From: Halorubellus salinus
GTDB lineage: Archaea > Halobacteriota > Halobacteria > Halobacteriales > Natrialbaceae
Assembly (NCBI RefSeq): GCF_020567525.1
Contig: NZ_JAJCVI010000002.1
Coordinates: 310,001 to 374,000, forward strand
Length of the DNA stretch: 64,000 nucleotides
Direction of reading: 5' to 3'
The notes under the pieces were generated by a model, which was not told where the DNA came from, did not search any database, and saw only the letters and a program-made list of their open reading frames with translations. Below, piece after piece: positions 15,921-25,426 of this stretch (positions within the stretch are counted from its first letter, which is position 1; each line of letters begins with the position of its first letter). The translations under genes and the position numbers were made by a program.

Positions 15921-16280
15921 ATGTCAGAGGCGCAATCCGTGACCGGCAAACAGGGCATCGCACGCGAACTTACCGCATTCCAGCACAACATCCTCGTCAT
16001 CCTCGGGAAGGAACCGATGTACGGGCTCGCCATCAAGCGAGAACTCGAGGACTACTACGGGACCGAGGTCAATCACGGCCGCCTGTACCCGAACCTCGAC
16101 GAACTCGTCGGCATGGGCCTCGTCGAGAAGTCCGAGCTCGACAAGCGCACGAACCAGTACGAGCTCACCGACGACGGCTACGCCGCCGTCATGGACCAGA
16201 TCGAGTGGTCGCTCTCGAAGCTCGTCACCGACGACGAGCGCGCCGAGGAGCTCCGCGACCTCGTCGACGAACAGCAGTAA
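15921..16280 (+). CDS. PadR-family transcriptional regulator
   Basis: 119 residues. The winged-helix region FQHNILVILGKEPMYGLAIK, NHGRLYPNLDELVGMGLVEK and TNQYELTDDGYAAV is classic PadR (helix, recognition helix, beta wing). The C-terminal helix (LSKLVTDDERAEELRDLV) is short, as in the PadR-s2 group, and would make the dimer. It acts as a DNA-binding regulator. The start is supported by a TATA-like element and palindrome at the right spacing for a leaderless transcript. The ligand and targets are unknown. Confidence 0.92.
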   Translation: MSEAQSVTGKQGIARELTAFQHNILVILGKEPMYGLAIKRELEDYYGTEVNHGRLYPNLDELVGMGLVEKSELDKRTNQYELTDDGYAAVMDQIEWSLSKLVTDDERAEELRDLVDEQQ

Positions 16281-16322
16281 GGGTTCGCAGGCGACTGACA
16301 GGCACCTCGACCGCGCGAGCGG

Positions 16323-16967
16323 TCACCAATCGGGCACTCGTTCTTTCGCAACGTCGAACGCGTAGCGGACGCTCTCGCGGAGCACCGTGCTCTGGTCGTC
16401 GTCGAGCCACGCGTTCCGCGGGACGTACTCGGTCTCGAACTCGCGGAGTTCGGTCGCGGTCAGGTCCTCGATGGGTTTCGCGTAGTGGTTCCCCGCGAAG
16501 TCGGCGAGCACGGTCGCGTTCGTCCCGTGCACCTCGCCGTGGTTCTCGCGGACCGATTCGACGAGCGCGCGGTTGTGGTCGTCGACGTCCTGCCACTCGT
16601 CGGGGTCGCTCGCACCCGACAGTGAGACCTCGACCGCGCGGTCGGTGTCCTCGATGCGGTCGGGCCGGATGGTGCCGTCGTCGAGCCACTCCTCGGGGTG
16701 GAGGACGAGCGTCTCGCCCGCGTCGTCCTCGCGGACCCGCGCGGTGAATCCGTGTTCGGCGAGCGTCTCCTCGCGGTCCGTGCGGTACGCTGCGGCCTCG
16801 TCTTCGTCGACCGCCTCGCGCGCGAGACGCGTCAGGCGGTCCGCGTGGTCGACGACCCTGCCAGGGAGCTCTCCGGCGCTGGCCGCCGTCGTCGGGTCCT
16901 CGCGTGGCGCGTCGTCGGCTGCACCCTCCTCGTGTCCGTCTCGGACGGGGTTTGCGTCTTCAGGCAT
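16323..16967 (-). CDS. RnhA operon protein (DUF7108-like)
   Basis: 214 acidic residues. It follows and overlaps rnhA by 8 bases, the arrangement for which haloarchaeal annotations use the name RnhA operon protein. Visible features are an N-terminal disordered acidic part, a helical segment (RLTRLAREAVDEDEAAAYRT), and conserved-looking blocks HGFTARVREDD, NHYAKPIEDLTATELREF and ESVRYAFDVAKERVPDW. No catalytic motif is recognised. Co-translation with RNase HI suggests a role near RNA/DNA hybrid processing, but this is only context. Confidence 0.85.
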   Translation of the reverse strand: MPEDANPVRDGHEEGAADDAPREDPTTAASAGELPGRVVDHADRLTRLAREAVDEDEAAAYRTDREETLAEHGFTARVREDDAGETLVLHPEEWLDDGTIRPDRIEDTDRAVEVSLSGASDPDEWQDVDDHNRALVESVRENHGEVHGTNATVLADFAGNHYAKPIEDLTATELREFETEYVPRNAWLDDDQSTVLRESVRYAFDVAKERVPDW

Positions 16968-17556
16968 TGTCGAGTGCGTCGTTCGCTAGTTCGTCGGCGC
17001 GGTCGTTTATCTCCCGCGGAACGTGCGATATCGTCCAGTCGTCGAACGCGCGGAGGAGTTCGTGAACGCGGACGCGGTACTCGCGGAGGTCGGGGTCGTT
17101 GACGCCGTACTCGCCGGTCACCTGCTTCACGATGAGTTCGGAGTCGCCGCGTACCTGGACCTCGTCGTACCCGTAGTCGCGCGCGGCCTCGAGGACGGCG
17201 ACGAGCGCCTCGTACTCGGCCTGGTTGTTCGTCTTCCGCCCGATGGTGTCGCCGCCTTCGGCGACGATGCCGCCGTCTGTGACGATGACCCACCCGACGC
17301 TCGCTGGACCGGGGTTTCCGCGGCACGCCCCGTCGAAGTACAGGTGCGCGCGGCCGCCACTGTCGTCGCGGACGACGGCTTCGATGTCCCGCGGGTTCGC
17401 GCCCTGCACGACGAGTTTGTCGTCGTACGCGACGGCGGTGGCGTCGCCGTGGTGCGCACGGTAGTGTTCGTGCTCGGTGTTCCCCTCCTCGATGGTCGCT
17501 CCGGCGTCGGCGAGCGCCTCGCGGGCGGCGTCGACGTCGCACTCGATGACCGGCAT
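16960..17556 (-). CDS. rnhA: Ribonuclease HI with N-terminal extension
   Basis: 198 residues. The RNase H fold starts at about residue 70 with LYFDGACRGNPGP; the four catalytic acids are Asp75, Glu114 (NNQAEYEAL), Asp138 (RGDSELIV) and Asp188 (NDRADELAN). It cleaves the RNA strand of RNA/DNA hybrids. The first 65 residues form a separate small domain, as in other haloarchaeal RNase HI proteins. The ATG at 17556 is used; the frame is open to 17679 but the added part is AT-richer intergenic sequence. It is divergent from tfb. Confidence 0.94.
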   Translation of the reverse strand: MPVIECDVDAAREALADAGATIEEGNTEHEHYRAHHGDATAVAYDDKLVVQGANPRDIEAVVRDDSGGRAHLYFDGACRGNPGPASVGWVIVTDGGIVAEGGDTIGRKTNNQAEYEALVAVLEAARDYGYDEVQVRGDSELIVKQVTGEYGVNDPDLREYRVRVHELLRAFDDWTISHVPREINDRADELANDALDNA

Positions 17557-17735
17557 TGACCCTTGGTCACCCGTTCTGAGTGATAACGGTTCTGATTCCG
17601 TTCCAGTGTCAATTGAATTAAAATCGACGCCGTCTTTCGATTCGACCGATTCCACCGGCGGATTCTGACCTCGCAGCACGGGTCAGATACCGGCCGAAGT
17701 TTTAAGTTACCTGGAACTACTACTATAAAAGTGCG

Positions 17736-18698
17736 ATGACACGGTCCACCCGCCAGCGGGAGCGAGACCTCGAGGCCGACGAGTCGGAGGAGCAGGAAGG
17801 GGTTCGGGAGTGCCCCGAGTGCGAATCCGACAACCTGGTCAAGAGTTCGGACAGGGGAGAACTCGTCTGCGACGACTGCGGGCTCGTCGTCGAGGAGGAG
17901 CAGATCGACCCCGGTCCGGAGTGGCGCGCGTTCAACCATCAGGAGCGACAGGAGAAGTCCAGGGTCGGCGCCCCGACAACGCAGACGATGCACGACAAGG
18001 GGCTCACGACCACCATCGACTGGAAGGACAAGGACGCCTACGGGCGTTCGATATCGTCGAAGAAACGCAGCCAGATGCATCGGCTGCGCAAGTGGCAGGA
18101 GCGCATCCGCACGAAGGACGCGGGGGAACGCAACCTCCAGTTCGCGCTCAGCGAGATCGACCGGATGGCGAGCGCGCTCGGCGTCCCACGGTCGGTCCGG
18201 GAGGTCGCCTCCGTCATCTATCGACGCGCACTCAAGGAGGACCTCATCCGCGGGCGCTCCATCGAGGGCGTCGCCACCTCGGCGCTCTACGCCGCCTGCC
18301 GGAAGGAGGGGATTCCACGAAGTCTCGAGGAGATCAGCGAGGTATCGCGCGTCGAACGCAAGGAGATCGGTCGGACGTACCGCTACATCAGCCAGGAACT
18401 CGGCCTGGAGATGAAGCCCGTCGACCCGAAGAAGTACGTCCCGCGGTTCTGCTCGGAGCTCGAACTCTCCGAGGAGGTGCAGACGAAGGCCAACGAGATA
18501 ATCGAGACGACCGCCGAGAAGGGCCTGCTCTCGGGGAAGTCCCCGACCGGCTACGCCGCCGCCGCCATCTACGCCGCGAGCCTGCTCTGCAACGAGAAGA
18601 AGACCCAGCGCGAGGTCGCCGACGTCGCGCAGGTCACCGAGGTCACCATCCGGAACCGCTACCAGGAGCAGATCGAAGCGATGGGCATCCACAGCTAG
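17736..18698 (+). CDS. tfb: Transcription initiation factor IIB (TFB), paralogue 1
   Basis: 320 residues. The N-terminal zinc ribbon uses Cys26, Cys29, Cys45 and Cys48 (CPEC...CDDCG). The B-finger/linker follows ([21 protein letters not shown]), then two cyclin repeats and the C-terminal helix-turn-helix [16 protein letters not shown] that reads the BRE. TFB joins TBP and recruits RNA polymerase. Haloarchaea carry several TFB paralogues with different target sets; a second one lies at 45004-46008. A TATA-like GTTTTAAGTT at about 17698-17707 precedes the gene, and TATAAAA lies very close to the ATG. Confidence 0.97.
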   Translation: MTRSTRQRERDLEADESEEQEGVRECPECESDNLVKSSDRGELVCDDCGLVVEEEQIDPGPEWRAFNHQERQEKSRVGAPTTQTMHDKGLTTTIDWKDKDAYGRSISSKKRSQMHRLRKWQERIRTKDAGERNLQFALSEIDRMASALGVPRSVREVASVIYRRALKEDLIRGRSIEGVATSALYAACRKEGIPRSLEEISEVSRVERKEIGRTYRYISQELGLEMKPVDPKKYVPRFCSELELSEEVQTKANEIIETTAEKGLLSGKSPTGYAAAAIYAASLLCNEKKTQREVADVAQVTEVTIRNRYQEQIEAMGIHS

Positions 18699-18801
18699 CC
18701 CGGCTCCCGCGACCCGGCCGCTTCTTTCGTAGTCTCCTCCCGCGAGCGACCGCGATTCCGTGACCCAACGCCTTAGGGTCCCGCGCCGTGGACGTGATGG
18801 C

Positions 18802-20625
18802 ATGTCGTACGATATCGAGCGGTATCTGAACGTGCGGTCGGCGAGCGGGGCGTCGTTCGGGCCCGAGGGCGACCGGCTGTCGTTCATGATGGACACGACG
18901 GGAACGTCGCAGGTGTGGACGGTCGACGAGCCGGGTTCGTGGCCGGTTCAGCGGACGTTCTACGAGGAGCGCGTGACGTTCGCGTCCTGGTCGCCCGAGC
19001 ACGACGAGCTGGCGTTCGGGATGGACGAGGGCGGGAACGAGCGCGCGCAGCTGTATCGACTCAGCGGGGACGGGAGCGAGGTCGTGAACCTCACGGGGCG
19101 GCCGGACGCGAAGCACCGCTGGGGCGGGTGGAGTCACGACGGCGAGCGGTTCGCGTTCACGTCGAACCGCCGCGACGAGAGCGTCTTCGACGTGTACGTG
19201 CAGGGCCGCGACGAGACGGGGAACGACGCCGAGCTCGTCCACGAGGGCTCCGGCTGGTTGACGCCCGCGGGGTGGTCGCCGAGCGACGACCGCCTGCTCG
19301 TCCACGAGGCGTACTCGAACGTCGACCAGGACGTGTACGTGCTGGACCTCGAGACGGGCGAGTTCGAGTGTATCACGCCCCACGACGACGAGATCCGGTT
19401 TCACAGCCCGTCGTTCGGGCCGGAGGACGACGCGGTGTACTGCTGTACTGGCGACGGGAGCGACACGCTGTACCTCGCGCGCATCGACCTCGAGACGCTG
19501 GAGCGCGAGGTCGTCGAGGACGGCGGCGAGTGGAACGTCGACGGCGTGAGCATCGACCACGAGTCCGGGCGGTTCGCGTTCTCGCGGAACGTCGACGGCT
19601 ACACGGACCTCACGGTCGCGGAGTTCACGGGCGAGACCGAGTACGACGCGTTCCCGAGCCCGGACCTCCCCGGCGGCATCGCCGGCGGGGTCTCGTGGGG
19701 GCCGGACGCGGACCGGTACGCGATCACGGCGACGGGCGCGGCCGTGAACACGAACGTGTACGTCGTCGAGACGGAGACGGGCGACACCGAGCGGTGGACG
19801 TACGCGGCGACCGCGGGCATCCCCGAGGACTCCTTCAGGGAGCCCGAGCTCGTGCACGTCGAGAGCTTCGACGGCGTCGACGTCCCGGGGTTCCTGACGC
19901 TCCCCGAGGACGCCGCGGACGGTGAGGGCGCGGCCGGCGACGGCGACACGCCGGTCGTCGTGAGCATCCACGGTGGCCCGGAGAGCCAGCGACGGCCGTC
20001 GTTCAACCCCGTGAAGCAGTACTTCCTGAACCGCGGGTACGCGTACTTCGAGCCGAACGTCCGCGGGTCGACGGGGTACGGCGAGACCTACACCAGGTTG
20101 GACGACGTCGAGAAGCGGATGGATTCGGTCGCGGACGTGAAGGCGTGCGTCGAGTGGCTCCACGACCACCCCGCGGTCGACCCGGACCGCATCGCGTGCA
20201 TGGGCGGGTCCTACGGCGGGTTCATGGTGCTCGCGTGCATGACCGAGTACCCCGACCTGTGGGCGGCCGGCGTGGACGTCGTCGGCATCGCGAACTTCGT
20301 ATCCTTCCTCGAGAACACCGGCGAGTGGCGTCGGAAGCTCCGCGAGGCCGAGTACGGGAGCCTCGAGCACGACCGCGAGTTCCTGGAGTCCATCAGCCCC
20401 ATCAACAACGTCGAGAAGATAGCGGCGCCGTTGTTCGTCCTGCACGGCGAGAACGACCCGCGCGTCCCCGTCGGCGAGGCCGAGCAGATCGTCGAGGAGG
20501 CACGCGAGCAGGGCGTCCCCGTCCGGAAGCTCGTCTTCGACGACGAAGGCCACGGGTTCAGCAAGCTCGAGAACCGCGTGGAGGCGTACTCGGCGGTCGC
20601 CGAGTTCCTCGACGAGCACGTCTGA
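18802..20625 (+). CDS. S9-family serine peptidase (acylaminoacyl/oligopeptidase-like)
   Basis: 607 residues. The first 370 or so form repeated WSPEHDELAF/WSPSDDRLLV blades of a beta-propeller. The C-terminal alpha/beta hydrolase has the nucleophile in GGSYGGF (Ser470), the Asp in HGENDPRVP and the His in DDEGHGF. Such enzymes cleave short peptides admitted through the propeller; there is no signal peptide, so it is cytoplasmic. The ATG at 18802 (MSYDIERYL) is chosen; an upstream in-frame ATG at 18760 falls in the spacer after tfb. The gene ends 70 bases before the ABC genes, which have their own promoter. Confidence 0.92.
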   Translation: MSYDIERYLNVRSASGASFGPEGDRLSFMMDTTGTSQVWTVDEPGSWPVQRTFYEERVTFASWSPEHDELAFGMDEGGNERAQLYRLSGDGSEVVNLTGRPDAKHRWGGWSHDGERFAFTSNRRDESVFDVYVQGRDETGNDAELVHEGSGWLTPAGWSPSDDRLLVHEAYSNVDQDVYVLDLETGEFECITPHDDEIRFHSPSFGPEDDAVYCCTGDGSDTLYLARIDLETLEREVVEDGGEWNVDGVSIDHESGRFAFSRNVDGYTDLTVAEFTGETEYDAFPSPDLPGGIAGGVSWGPDADRYAITATGAAVNTNVYVVETETGDTERWTYAATAGIPEDSFREPELVHVESFDGVDVPGFLTLPEDAADGEGAAGDGDTPVVVSIHGGPESQRRPSFNPVKQYFLNRGYAYFEPNVRGSTGYGETYTRLDDVEKRMDSVADVKACVEWLHDHPAVDPDRIACMGGSYGGFMVLACMTEYPDLWAAGVDVVGIANFVSFLENTGEWRRKLREAEYGSLEHDREFLESISPINNVEKIAAPLFVLHGENDPRVPVGEAEQIVEEAREQGVPVRKLVFDDEGHGFSKLENRVEAYSAVAEFLDEHV

Positions 20626-20661
20626 CCGGCGCGCGCGGCGGGTCTCGGCGAGACGAGTGAG

Positions 20662-20669
20662 AAAACTTA
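20662..20669 (+). promoter_or_regulatory. TATA box of the ABC transporter operon
   Basis: AAAACTTA at 20662-20669 is an AT-rich island in GC-rich sequence, 27-34 bases before the ATG at 20696. This is the spacing of a leaderless haloarchaeal transcript and supports the shorter start of the ATPase. Confidence 0.6.
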
Positions 20670-20695
20670 CAGCACGCGGCTGTCGTTGGCGACGT

Positions 20696-21652
20696 ATGGC
20701 CCCCGCCATACGAACAGAGAACCTGACGAAGCGGTTCGGCGACCTCACGGCCGTCGACGCGCTCGACCTCCACGTCGAGGAAGGCGAGATATTCGGGTTC
20801 CTCGGCCCGAACGGCGCCGGGAAGTCGACGACCATCAACGTCCTCCTCGACTTCCTCCGGCCGACGGAAGGGCGCGCGGAGGTCCTCGGGTACGACACGC
20901 ACCGCGACCCCATCGCCATCCGGCAACGCACGGGCGTCCTCCCCGAGGGCTTCTCCGTGTACGACCGCCTGACCGCGATGGAGCACGTCGAGTACGCCAT
21001 CGAGACGAAGGACGCAACCGACGCGCCTCGCGACCTCCTCTCTCGCGTCCACCTCCAGGAGGAGGCGTGGGAGCGCCGCGCTGGCGAGTTCTCGAAGGGA
21101 ATGACCCAGCGGCTCGCGCTCGCGATGGCGCTCGTCGACGACCCGGACCTCCTCGTGCTCGACGAGCCCTCGTCGGGCCTGGACCCGACGGGTATCCAGG
21201 AGATGCGCGACATCATCCGAGAGGAGGCCGAGCGCGGCACGACCGTGTTCTTCTCCAGTCACCAGCTCCCGCAGGTCGAGGCGGTCTGCGACCGCGTCGG
21301 CATCATGCGCGAGGGCTCGATGGCCGCGGTCGACACCATCGACAACCTCCGGGACGACGTCGGCGGTGCGACCACCATCGAACTCGAGGTCGACCCGATG
21401 CCGGCCGTGGACGCGCTCGACCTCACCGCGGTCGACGGCGTCGAGCACGCGACCGGCCGCGGTGACGCCATCGAGGTGACGTGTAGCGACCCGCGAGCGA
21501 AGGTCGACGTCGTGAAGCACGTCGACGCGGAGACGACCGTCACGGACATCGTGAGCGACGAGACGGACCTCGAGGAGTTGTTCAACCAGTACACGTCCGG
21601 CGACGGCGTGGACCGCAGCGACCGCGAGCAGGAGGCGGAGGTGAGCGCCTGA
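20696..21652 (+). CDS. ABC-2 type transporter ATP-binding protein
   Basis: 318 residues. Walker A GPNGAGKST is near residue 44, the signature is FSKGMTQRL, Walker B LLVLDEPSSGLDP and the switch His is SSHQLPQV. The C-terminal 90 residues form a regulatory domain ending in a charged tail. It energises the permease encoded next (1-base overlap TGATG). The subfamily (CcmA/NatA-like) usually exports drugs, lipids or ions, or supports copper-enzyme maturation (Nos-type); the substrate here is unknown. The ATG at 20696 is favoured over 20657 by the TATA box position. Confidence 0.93.
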   Translation: MAPAIRTENLTKRFGDLTAVDALDLHVEEGEIFGFLGPNGAGKSTTINVLLDFLRPTEGRAEVLGYDTHRDPIAIRQRTGVLPEGFSVYDRLTAMEHVEYAIETKDATDAPRDLLSRVHLQEEAWERRAGEFSKGMTQRLALAMALVDDPDLLVLDEPSSGLDPTGIQEMRDIIREEAERGTTVFFSSHQLPQVEAVCDRVGIMREGSMAAVDTIDNLRDDVGGATTIELEVDPMPAVDALDLTAVDGVEHATGRGDAIEVTCSDPRAKVDVVKHVDAETTVTDIVSDETDLEELFNQYTSGDGVDRSDREQEAEVSA

Positions 21653-22530
21653 TGGAGAACCTCACCGCGATCGCGCGCCGGGACTTCCTCGACGCGCGCC
21701 GGTCGAAGCTCGTCTGGGGCGTGTTCAGTCTCTACGGCATCATCGCGCTCCTCATCTTCGTCGGCCCGACGCTCGTCTCCGAGACCGTCAACTCGTTCGG
21801 TATCATCAGTATCGTCTCCTCGGTCGGCCTGTTCCTCCTGCCGTTCATCGCGCTCGTCGCCGGCTACCTCGCCATCGCCGGTGAGCGCGAGAGCGGTACC
21901 GTCAACTTCCTCCTCGGGCTCCCGAACACGCGCAAGGAGGTCGTGCTCGCGAAGTTCCTCTCGCGCGGCGGGTTGATGCTCGCCGCGACGATGCTCGTGT
22001 TCGTCATCGGCGTCGTCGTCGCCGCCACCCAGTACTCCGACCCCCAACTTGCGCTGTTCGCGCCGACGCTCGCGTTCACCGCGCTCCTCGTGCTCGTGAT
22101 GGTCTCGGTCGCGGTCGGTATCTCCGCGATGACGAGGTCGCGGTCGAGCGCGATGGCTGGCGCCGTCGGGTTCTACTTCGTCACCATCCCGTTCAACCTC
22201 ATCCCCTCCATCTCCATCCCGGGCCTCATCCGGTACGTCACGAACGACCTCCTCGGGATGGCGCTGGAGGGAGACATCTTCCAGTTCATCCAGGCCGCGA
22301 TCTCGCCAGCGATGGCGTACCAGCAGGGCCTCCAGGTCGTGACCCAGCGCATGTACCTGAACCAGTACGCGACCGACCTCCGTGCGGAGGCGAAGACGAG
22401 CGCGCTGGAGCGGATCAACGACCAGGCGTGGTACCTCGCGCCCGAGGTCATGGTCGCCAGCCTGCTCGTCTGGCTCGTCGTCCCGCTCGCCGTCGGCTAC
22501 TGGCGGTTCAAGGACGCGGAACTCGGGTAG
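21652..22530 (+). CDS. ABC-2 type transporter permease
   Basis: 292 residues with six hydrophobic segments: about 22-40, 58-78, 105-125, 140-160, 178-195 and a last one near 268-285 (VMVASLLVWLVVPLAV). The motif AGERESGTVNFLLGLPNTR after the second helix is the coupling region typical of NatB/NosY-like ABC-2 permeases (ERE.GT...L). A large loop (about 205-262) lies before the final helix. Translation is coupled to the ATPase by a TGATG overlap. Together they form one exporter. Confidence 0.92.
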   Translation: MENLTAIARRDFLDARRSKLVWGVFSLYGIIALLIFVGPTLVSETVNSFGIISIVSSVGLFLLPFIALVAGYLAIAGERESGTVNFLLGLPNTRKEVVLAKFLSRGGLMLAATMLVFVIGVVVAATQYSDPQLALFAPTLAFTALLVLVMVSVAVGISAMTRSRSSAMAGAVGFYFVTIPFNLIPSISIPGLIRYVTNDLLGMALEGDIFQFIQAAISPAMAYQQGLQVVTQRMYLNQYATDLRAEAKTSALERINDQAWYLAPEVMVASLLVWLVVPLAVGYWRFKDAELG

Positions 22531-22586
22531 GCAGTCGAGAATCGGACGCCTCGACCGCTCTCCCTCCTCCCTCGTCGCGAGCGCGC

Positions 22587-23645
22587 TCAGATGACGCCGG
22601 TCTTCCGCGCGACCTCGCGCGCCGCGTCCTCGTTCATGCCGTCGCCGAGTATCGTGTAGCGGTCGCGGATGGCGTGGCACGTCGTGAGCGACTCGATGAC
22701 GACGTCGGGGTCGATGCCGAGTTCGTCGGCGGTCGTGGGCGCGTCGATGGCCGCGAGCGCGTCGCGGATGTCCCGCCAGATGCCGCGGTCGCCGCCGTGG
22801 AGGTACGCGGTCATGATGGAGCCGACGCCGACCTGGTGCCCGTGGAGTGCCGCGTTCGGCGTGAGTCGGTCGAGCTGGTGACTGAACAGGTGCTCGGCGC
22901 CGGACGCGGGCCGCGACGACCCGGCGATACTCATCGCGACGCCCGAGGACATCAGCGCCTTCGTGACGACCCACGCCGACTCCTCGAGGCCGGGGCGGAC
23001 CATGCTGGCGTTGTCGACGAGGATCTCCGCGGTCATCTCCGAGAGCGCGGCGGCGTACTCGCTGTACTCGACGTCCTGGAGGCGGTTCGCGAGCCGCCAG
23101 TCCATCACGGCGGTGTAGTTCGAGATGATGTCCGCACAGCCCGCGGTCGTGAGCTCCCACGGCGCGTCCGCGAGGATGCCGGTGTCGGCGACGACCGCGA
23201 GCGGCGGGTCCGCTGCGACCGAATGGCGCGTGTCGCCCTCGGGGATCGAGGAGCGCCCGGAGACGATACCGTCGTGGCTCGCCGCCGTCGGCACGCTCAC
23301 GAAGCCCTTGTCGCAGTGGTCGCTCGCCATCTTCGCGATGTCGATCGGTTTCCCGCCGCCGACGCCGACGACGTACCCGATGTCGTCGTTCCCCGCGGCT
23401 TCGGCGACCGCCTCGACGGTCTCGAAGCGCGCCTTCTCGACGGTGACGACCTCCGGGTCGATGCCGCGTTCCTCGTACTGCGCGACGATGGGCGCGGCGG
23501 CGACCTCGCGCGGCGTCGGGCTCGTGACGATGAGCGGTCGCCCAGTCAGGTGGATGTCATCGACGACCTCGACGGTCTGGGAGAGCACGTCGTGACCGAC
23601 GACGACGTTCCGCGGGAGTCGAATCCACGTCGACTTGTCGAACAT
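22587..23645 (-). CDS. egsA: sn-glycerol-1-phosphate dehydrogenase
   Basis: 352 residues. It reduces dihydroxyacetone phosphate to sn-glycerol-1-phosphate, the backbone of archaeal membrane lipids, in the cytoplasm. NAD(P)-binding VGVGGGKPIDIAK is near residue 95, and metal-binding positions are visible in ASHDGIVSG, SGAEHLFSHQLD and LHGHQVGVGS (Asp/His/His triad of the iron-alcohol-dehydrogenase/glycerol dehydrogenase fold). The ATG at 23645 gives the family-like start MFDKSTWIRLPRNVVVG; the upstream in-frame codons are intergenic. Monocistronic, with a TATA-like element at about 23676-23684. Confidence 0.96.
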   Translation of the reverse strand: MFDKSTWIRLPRNVVVGHDVLSQTVEVVDDIHLTGRPLIVTSPTPREVAAAPIVAQYEERGIDPEVVTVEKARFETVEAVAEAAGNDDIGYVVGVGGGKPIDIAKMASDHCDKGFVSVPTAASHDGIVSGRSSIPEGDTRHSVAADPPLAVVADTGILADAPWELTTAGCADIISNYTAVMDWRLANRLQDVEYSEYAAALSEMTAEILVDNASMVRPGLEESAWVVTKALMSSGVAMSIAGSSRPASGAEHLFSHQLDRLTPNAALHGHQVGVGSIMTAYLHGGDRGIWRDIRDALAAIDAPTTADELGIDPDVVIESLTTCHAIRDRYTILGDGMNEDAAREVARKTGVI

Positions 23646-23794
23646 ACCCGCATCGTCGCCCTTAGCGCGGAGAAACCTTTCGCCTCGACGCGTCCCGCAG
23701 GGACGACGCCAGTCGGATAGCAACGGGTACGAGTTCCCACGCGATGGGGTCGGGACCAGACATTAAGGCGGATGGTCGTGTACGCGAGTGACGA

Positions 23795-25426
23795 ATGGCA
23801 CAGCACGAAGGGCGGTCGCCGTCGGCGAGCCTCGGGTTGCTCGACGCGACGATGGTGGGGATGGGTGCGATGATCGGCGCGGGCATCTTCGTTCTCACGG
23901 GACTGGCCGCGGACATCGCGGGGCCAGCCGCCATCCTCGTGTTCGGACTGAACGGTGTCGTCACGTCGTTCACCGCACTGTCGTACGCGGAGCTCGCGTC
24001 CGCCATCCCGAAGAGCGGCGGCGGGTACGCGTTCGTCGAGGAGGTGTTCAGGGACTCGATAGCGTTCCAGATGGGGTGGATGCTCTGGTTCGCGTACATG
24101 ATCGCCGGCGCGCTCTACGCGCTCGGGTTCGCGGGGAACTTCCTCGAGTTCGTGCACTTCTACTGGGAAGGACTGCCCTCGGGCGCGCTCGCCGGCCCCA
24201 TCACCTGGAAGGTGCTGTACGCGGTCGGGCTCGTCGGGTTCCTCGTCGTCCTGAACGCGGTATCGACCGCCGCCAGCGGCGGTGCGGAGACCGTCGTGAC
24301 CATCATCAAGATCATCATCCTCGTCGTGTTCTCCGCGTACGGCGCGAACGCCGTCGACCTCTCGGAGTTCGAGCCGTTCTTCACGAACGGGACGGTGAAC
24401 GCGATCCTGCCCGCGATGGGGTTGACGTTCATCGCGTTCGAGGGGTACGACCTCATCGCGACCGTCACCGAGGAGGTGAAGAACCCGCGGAAGAACATCC
24501 CGCGAGCGATCTTCCTGTCGCTCGCGGCGACCATCGTCATCTACCTCGTCGTCGTTCTCGTCGCCATCGGGACGCTCGGCGCGGGTGGACTCGCCGGCGC
24601 CGGGGAGCGCGGGATCGCGGAGGCGGCGAAGGGATTCATGCCGGCGGACATCCCGATACTCCAGAACGGGGCCTCGGTCATCGCGTTCGGTGCGGTGTTC
24701 TCGACGGTGTCGGCACTGAACGCGGTCGTGCTCGCGTCCAGCCGGGTGGCGTTCGCGATGGGACGCGACCGGTTGTTGCCCGCGGGAATCGGCCGCATCC
24801 ATCATCGCTTCGGGACGCCACTCATCGCGGTGGTGGCGAGCGCGGTCGTGATGCTCGTCTCCGTCACGTTCGTCCCGATCCGCCAGGTCGGGTCGCTGTC
24901 GAGCCTGTTCTTCCTGCTGTCGTTCGTCGTCGTGAACGCGAGCGTCATCAAGCTCCGCCGGGAGCGCCCCGACATGCGTCGCCCCTACGAGATGCCGGCG
25001 TATCCGCTGCCGGCGGTCGCGGGCATCCTCGGGAACCTCGTCCTCGGGTACTATCTCGTCACGGCGGACCCCACGACGGCGGCGCTCGCGTTCGGATGGC
25101 TCGTCCTCGGCGGGGTCGCGTACCTCGCACTCGGTCGCGTCGGCCTGCGGCGCGACCCCGCCGGCGGCGCGAGCGAGGGGATCGACGTCGACACCGGTGG
25201 GGAGGCCGACGTCGCGGGCGACGACGTCGGAAGCGGGATGAGCGGGACGACGTCGGGCGACGCCACCGCGCATCGGTCGCTCGACCACGTCGACGCGAAC
25301 GCCGAGCTCGCGACGCGGGACGCTGCCGGCTACGACCAGGGTGACGTGCGTGGGTCGCGTGATTCCGAGGAGACGGGAACCGACCCGGAACGTGAAGGCG
25401 ATGGCGAGTCGAGGGGTGAACGATGA
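23795..25426 (+). CDS. APC-family amino acid/cation permease with acidic C-terminal tail
   Basis: 543 residues with about 12 membrane helices up to residue 450. The first helix has the APC signature GAMIGAGIFVLTG, and VSTVSALNAVVLASSRVAFAMGRDRLLP marks the family's helix 8 region. The last 90 residues are hydrophilic and acidic. It would take up amino acids, or possibly potassium or another solute, by coupling to an ion gradient. A TATA-like CATTAAGG is near 23761-23769. The ATGA overlap with the following RCK-domain gene indicates a permease with a dedicated regulatory subunit. Confidence 0.92.
   Translation: MAQHEGRSPSASLGLLDATMVGMGAMIGAGIFVLTGLAADIAGPAAILVFGLNGVVTSFTALSYAELASAIPKSGGGYAFVEEVFRDSIAFQMGWMLWFAYMIAGALYALGFAGNFLEFVHFYWEGLPSGALAGPITWKVLYAVGLVGFLVVLNAVSTAASGGAETVVTIIKIIILVVFSAYGANAVDLSEFEPFFTNGTVNAILPAMGLTFIAFEGYDLIATVTEEVKNPRKNIPRAIFLSLAATIVIYLVVVLVAIGTLGAGGLAGAGERGIAEAAKGFMPADIPILQNGASVIAFGAVFSTVSALNAVVLASSRVAFAMGRDRLLPAGIGRIHHRFGTPLIAVVASAVVMLVSVTFVPIRQVGSLSSLFFLLSFVVVNASVIKLRRERPDMRRPYEMPAYPLPAVAGILGNLVLGYYLVTADPTTAALAFGWLVLGGVAYLALGRVGLRRDPAGGASEGIDVDTGGEADVAGDDVGSGMSGTTSGDATAHRSLDHVDANAELATRDAAGYDQGDVRGSRDSEETGTDPEREGDGESRGER

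Noticed and set aside
18643-21240. An 865-residue minus-strand frame across the S9 peptidase and ABC ATPase
   Set aside because: Antisense to two clear genes and lacking any domain.
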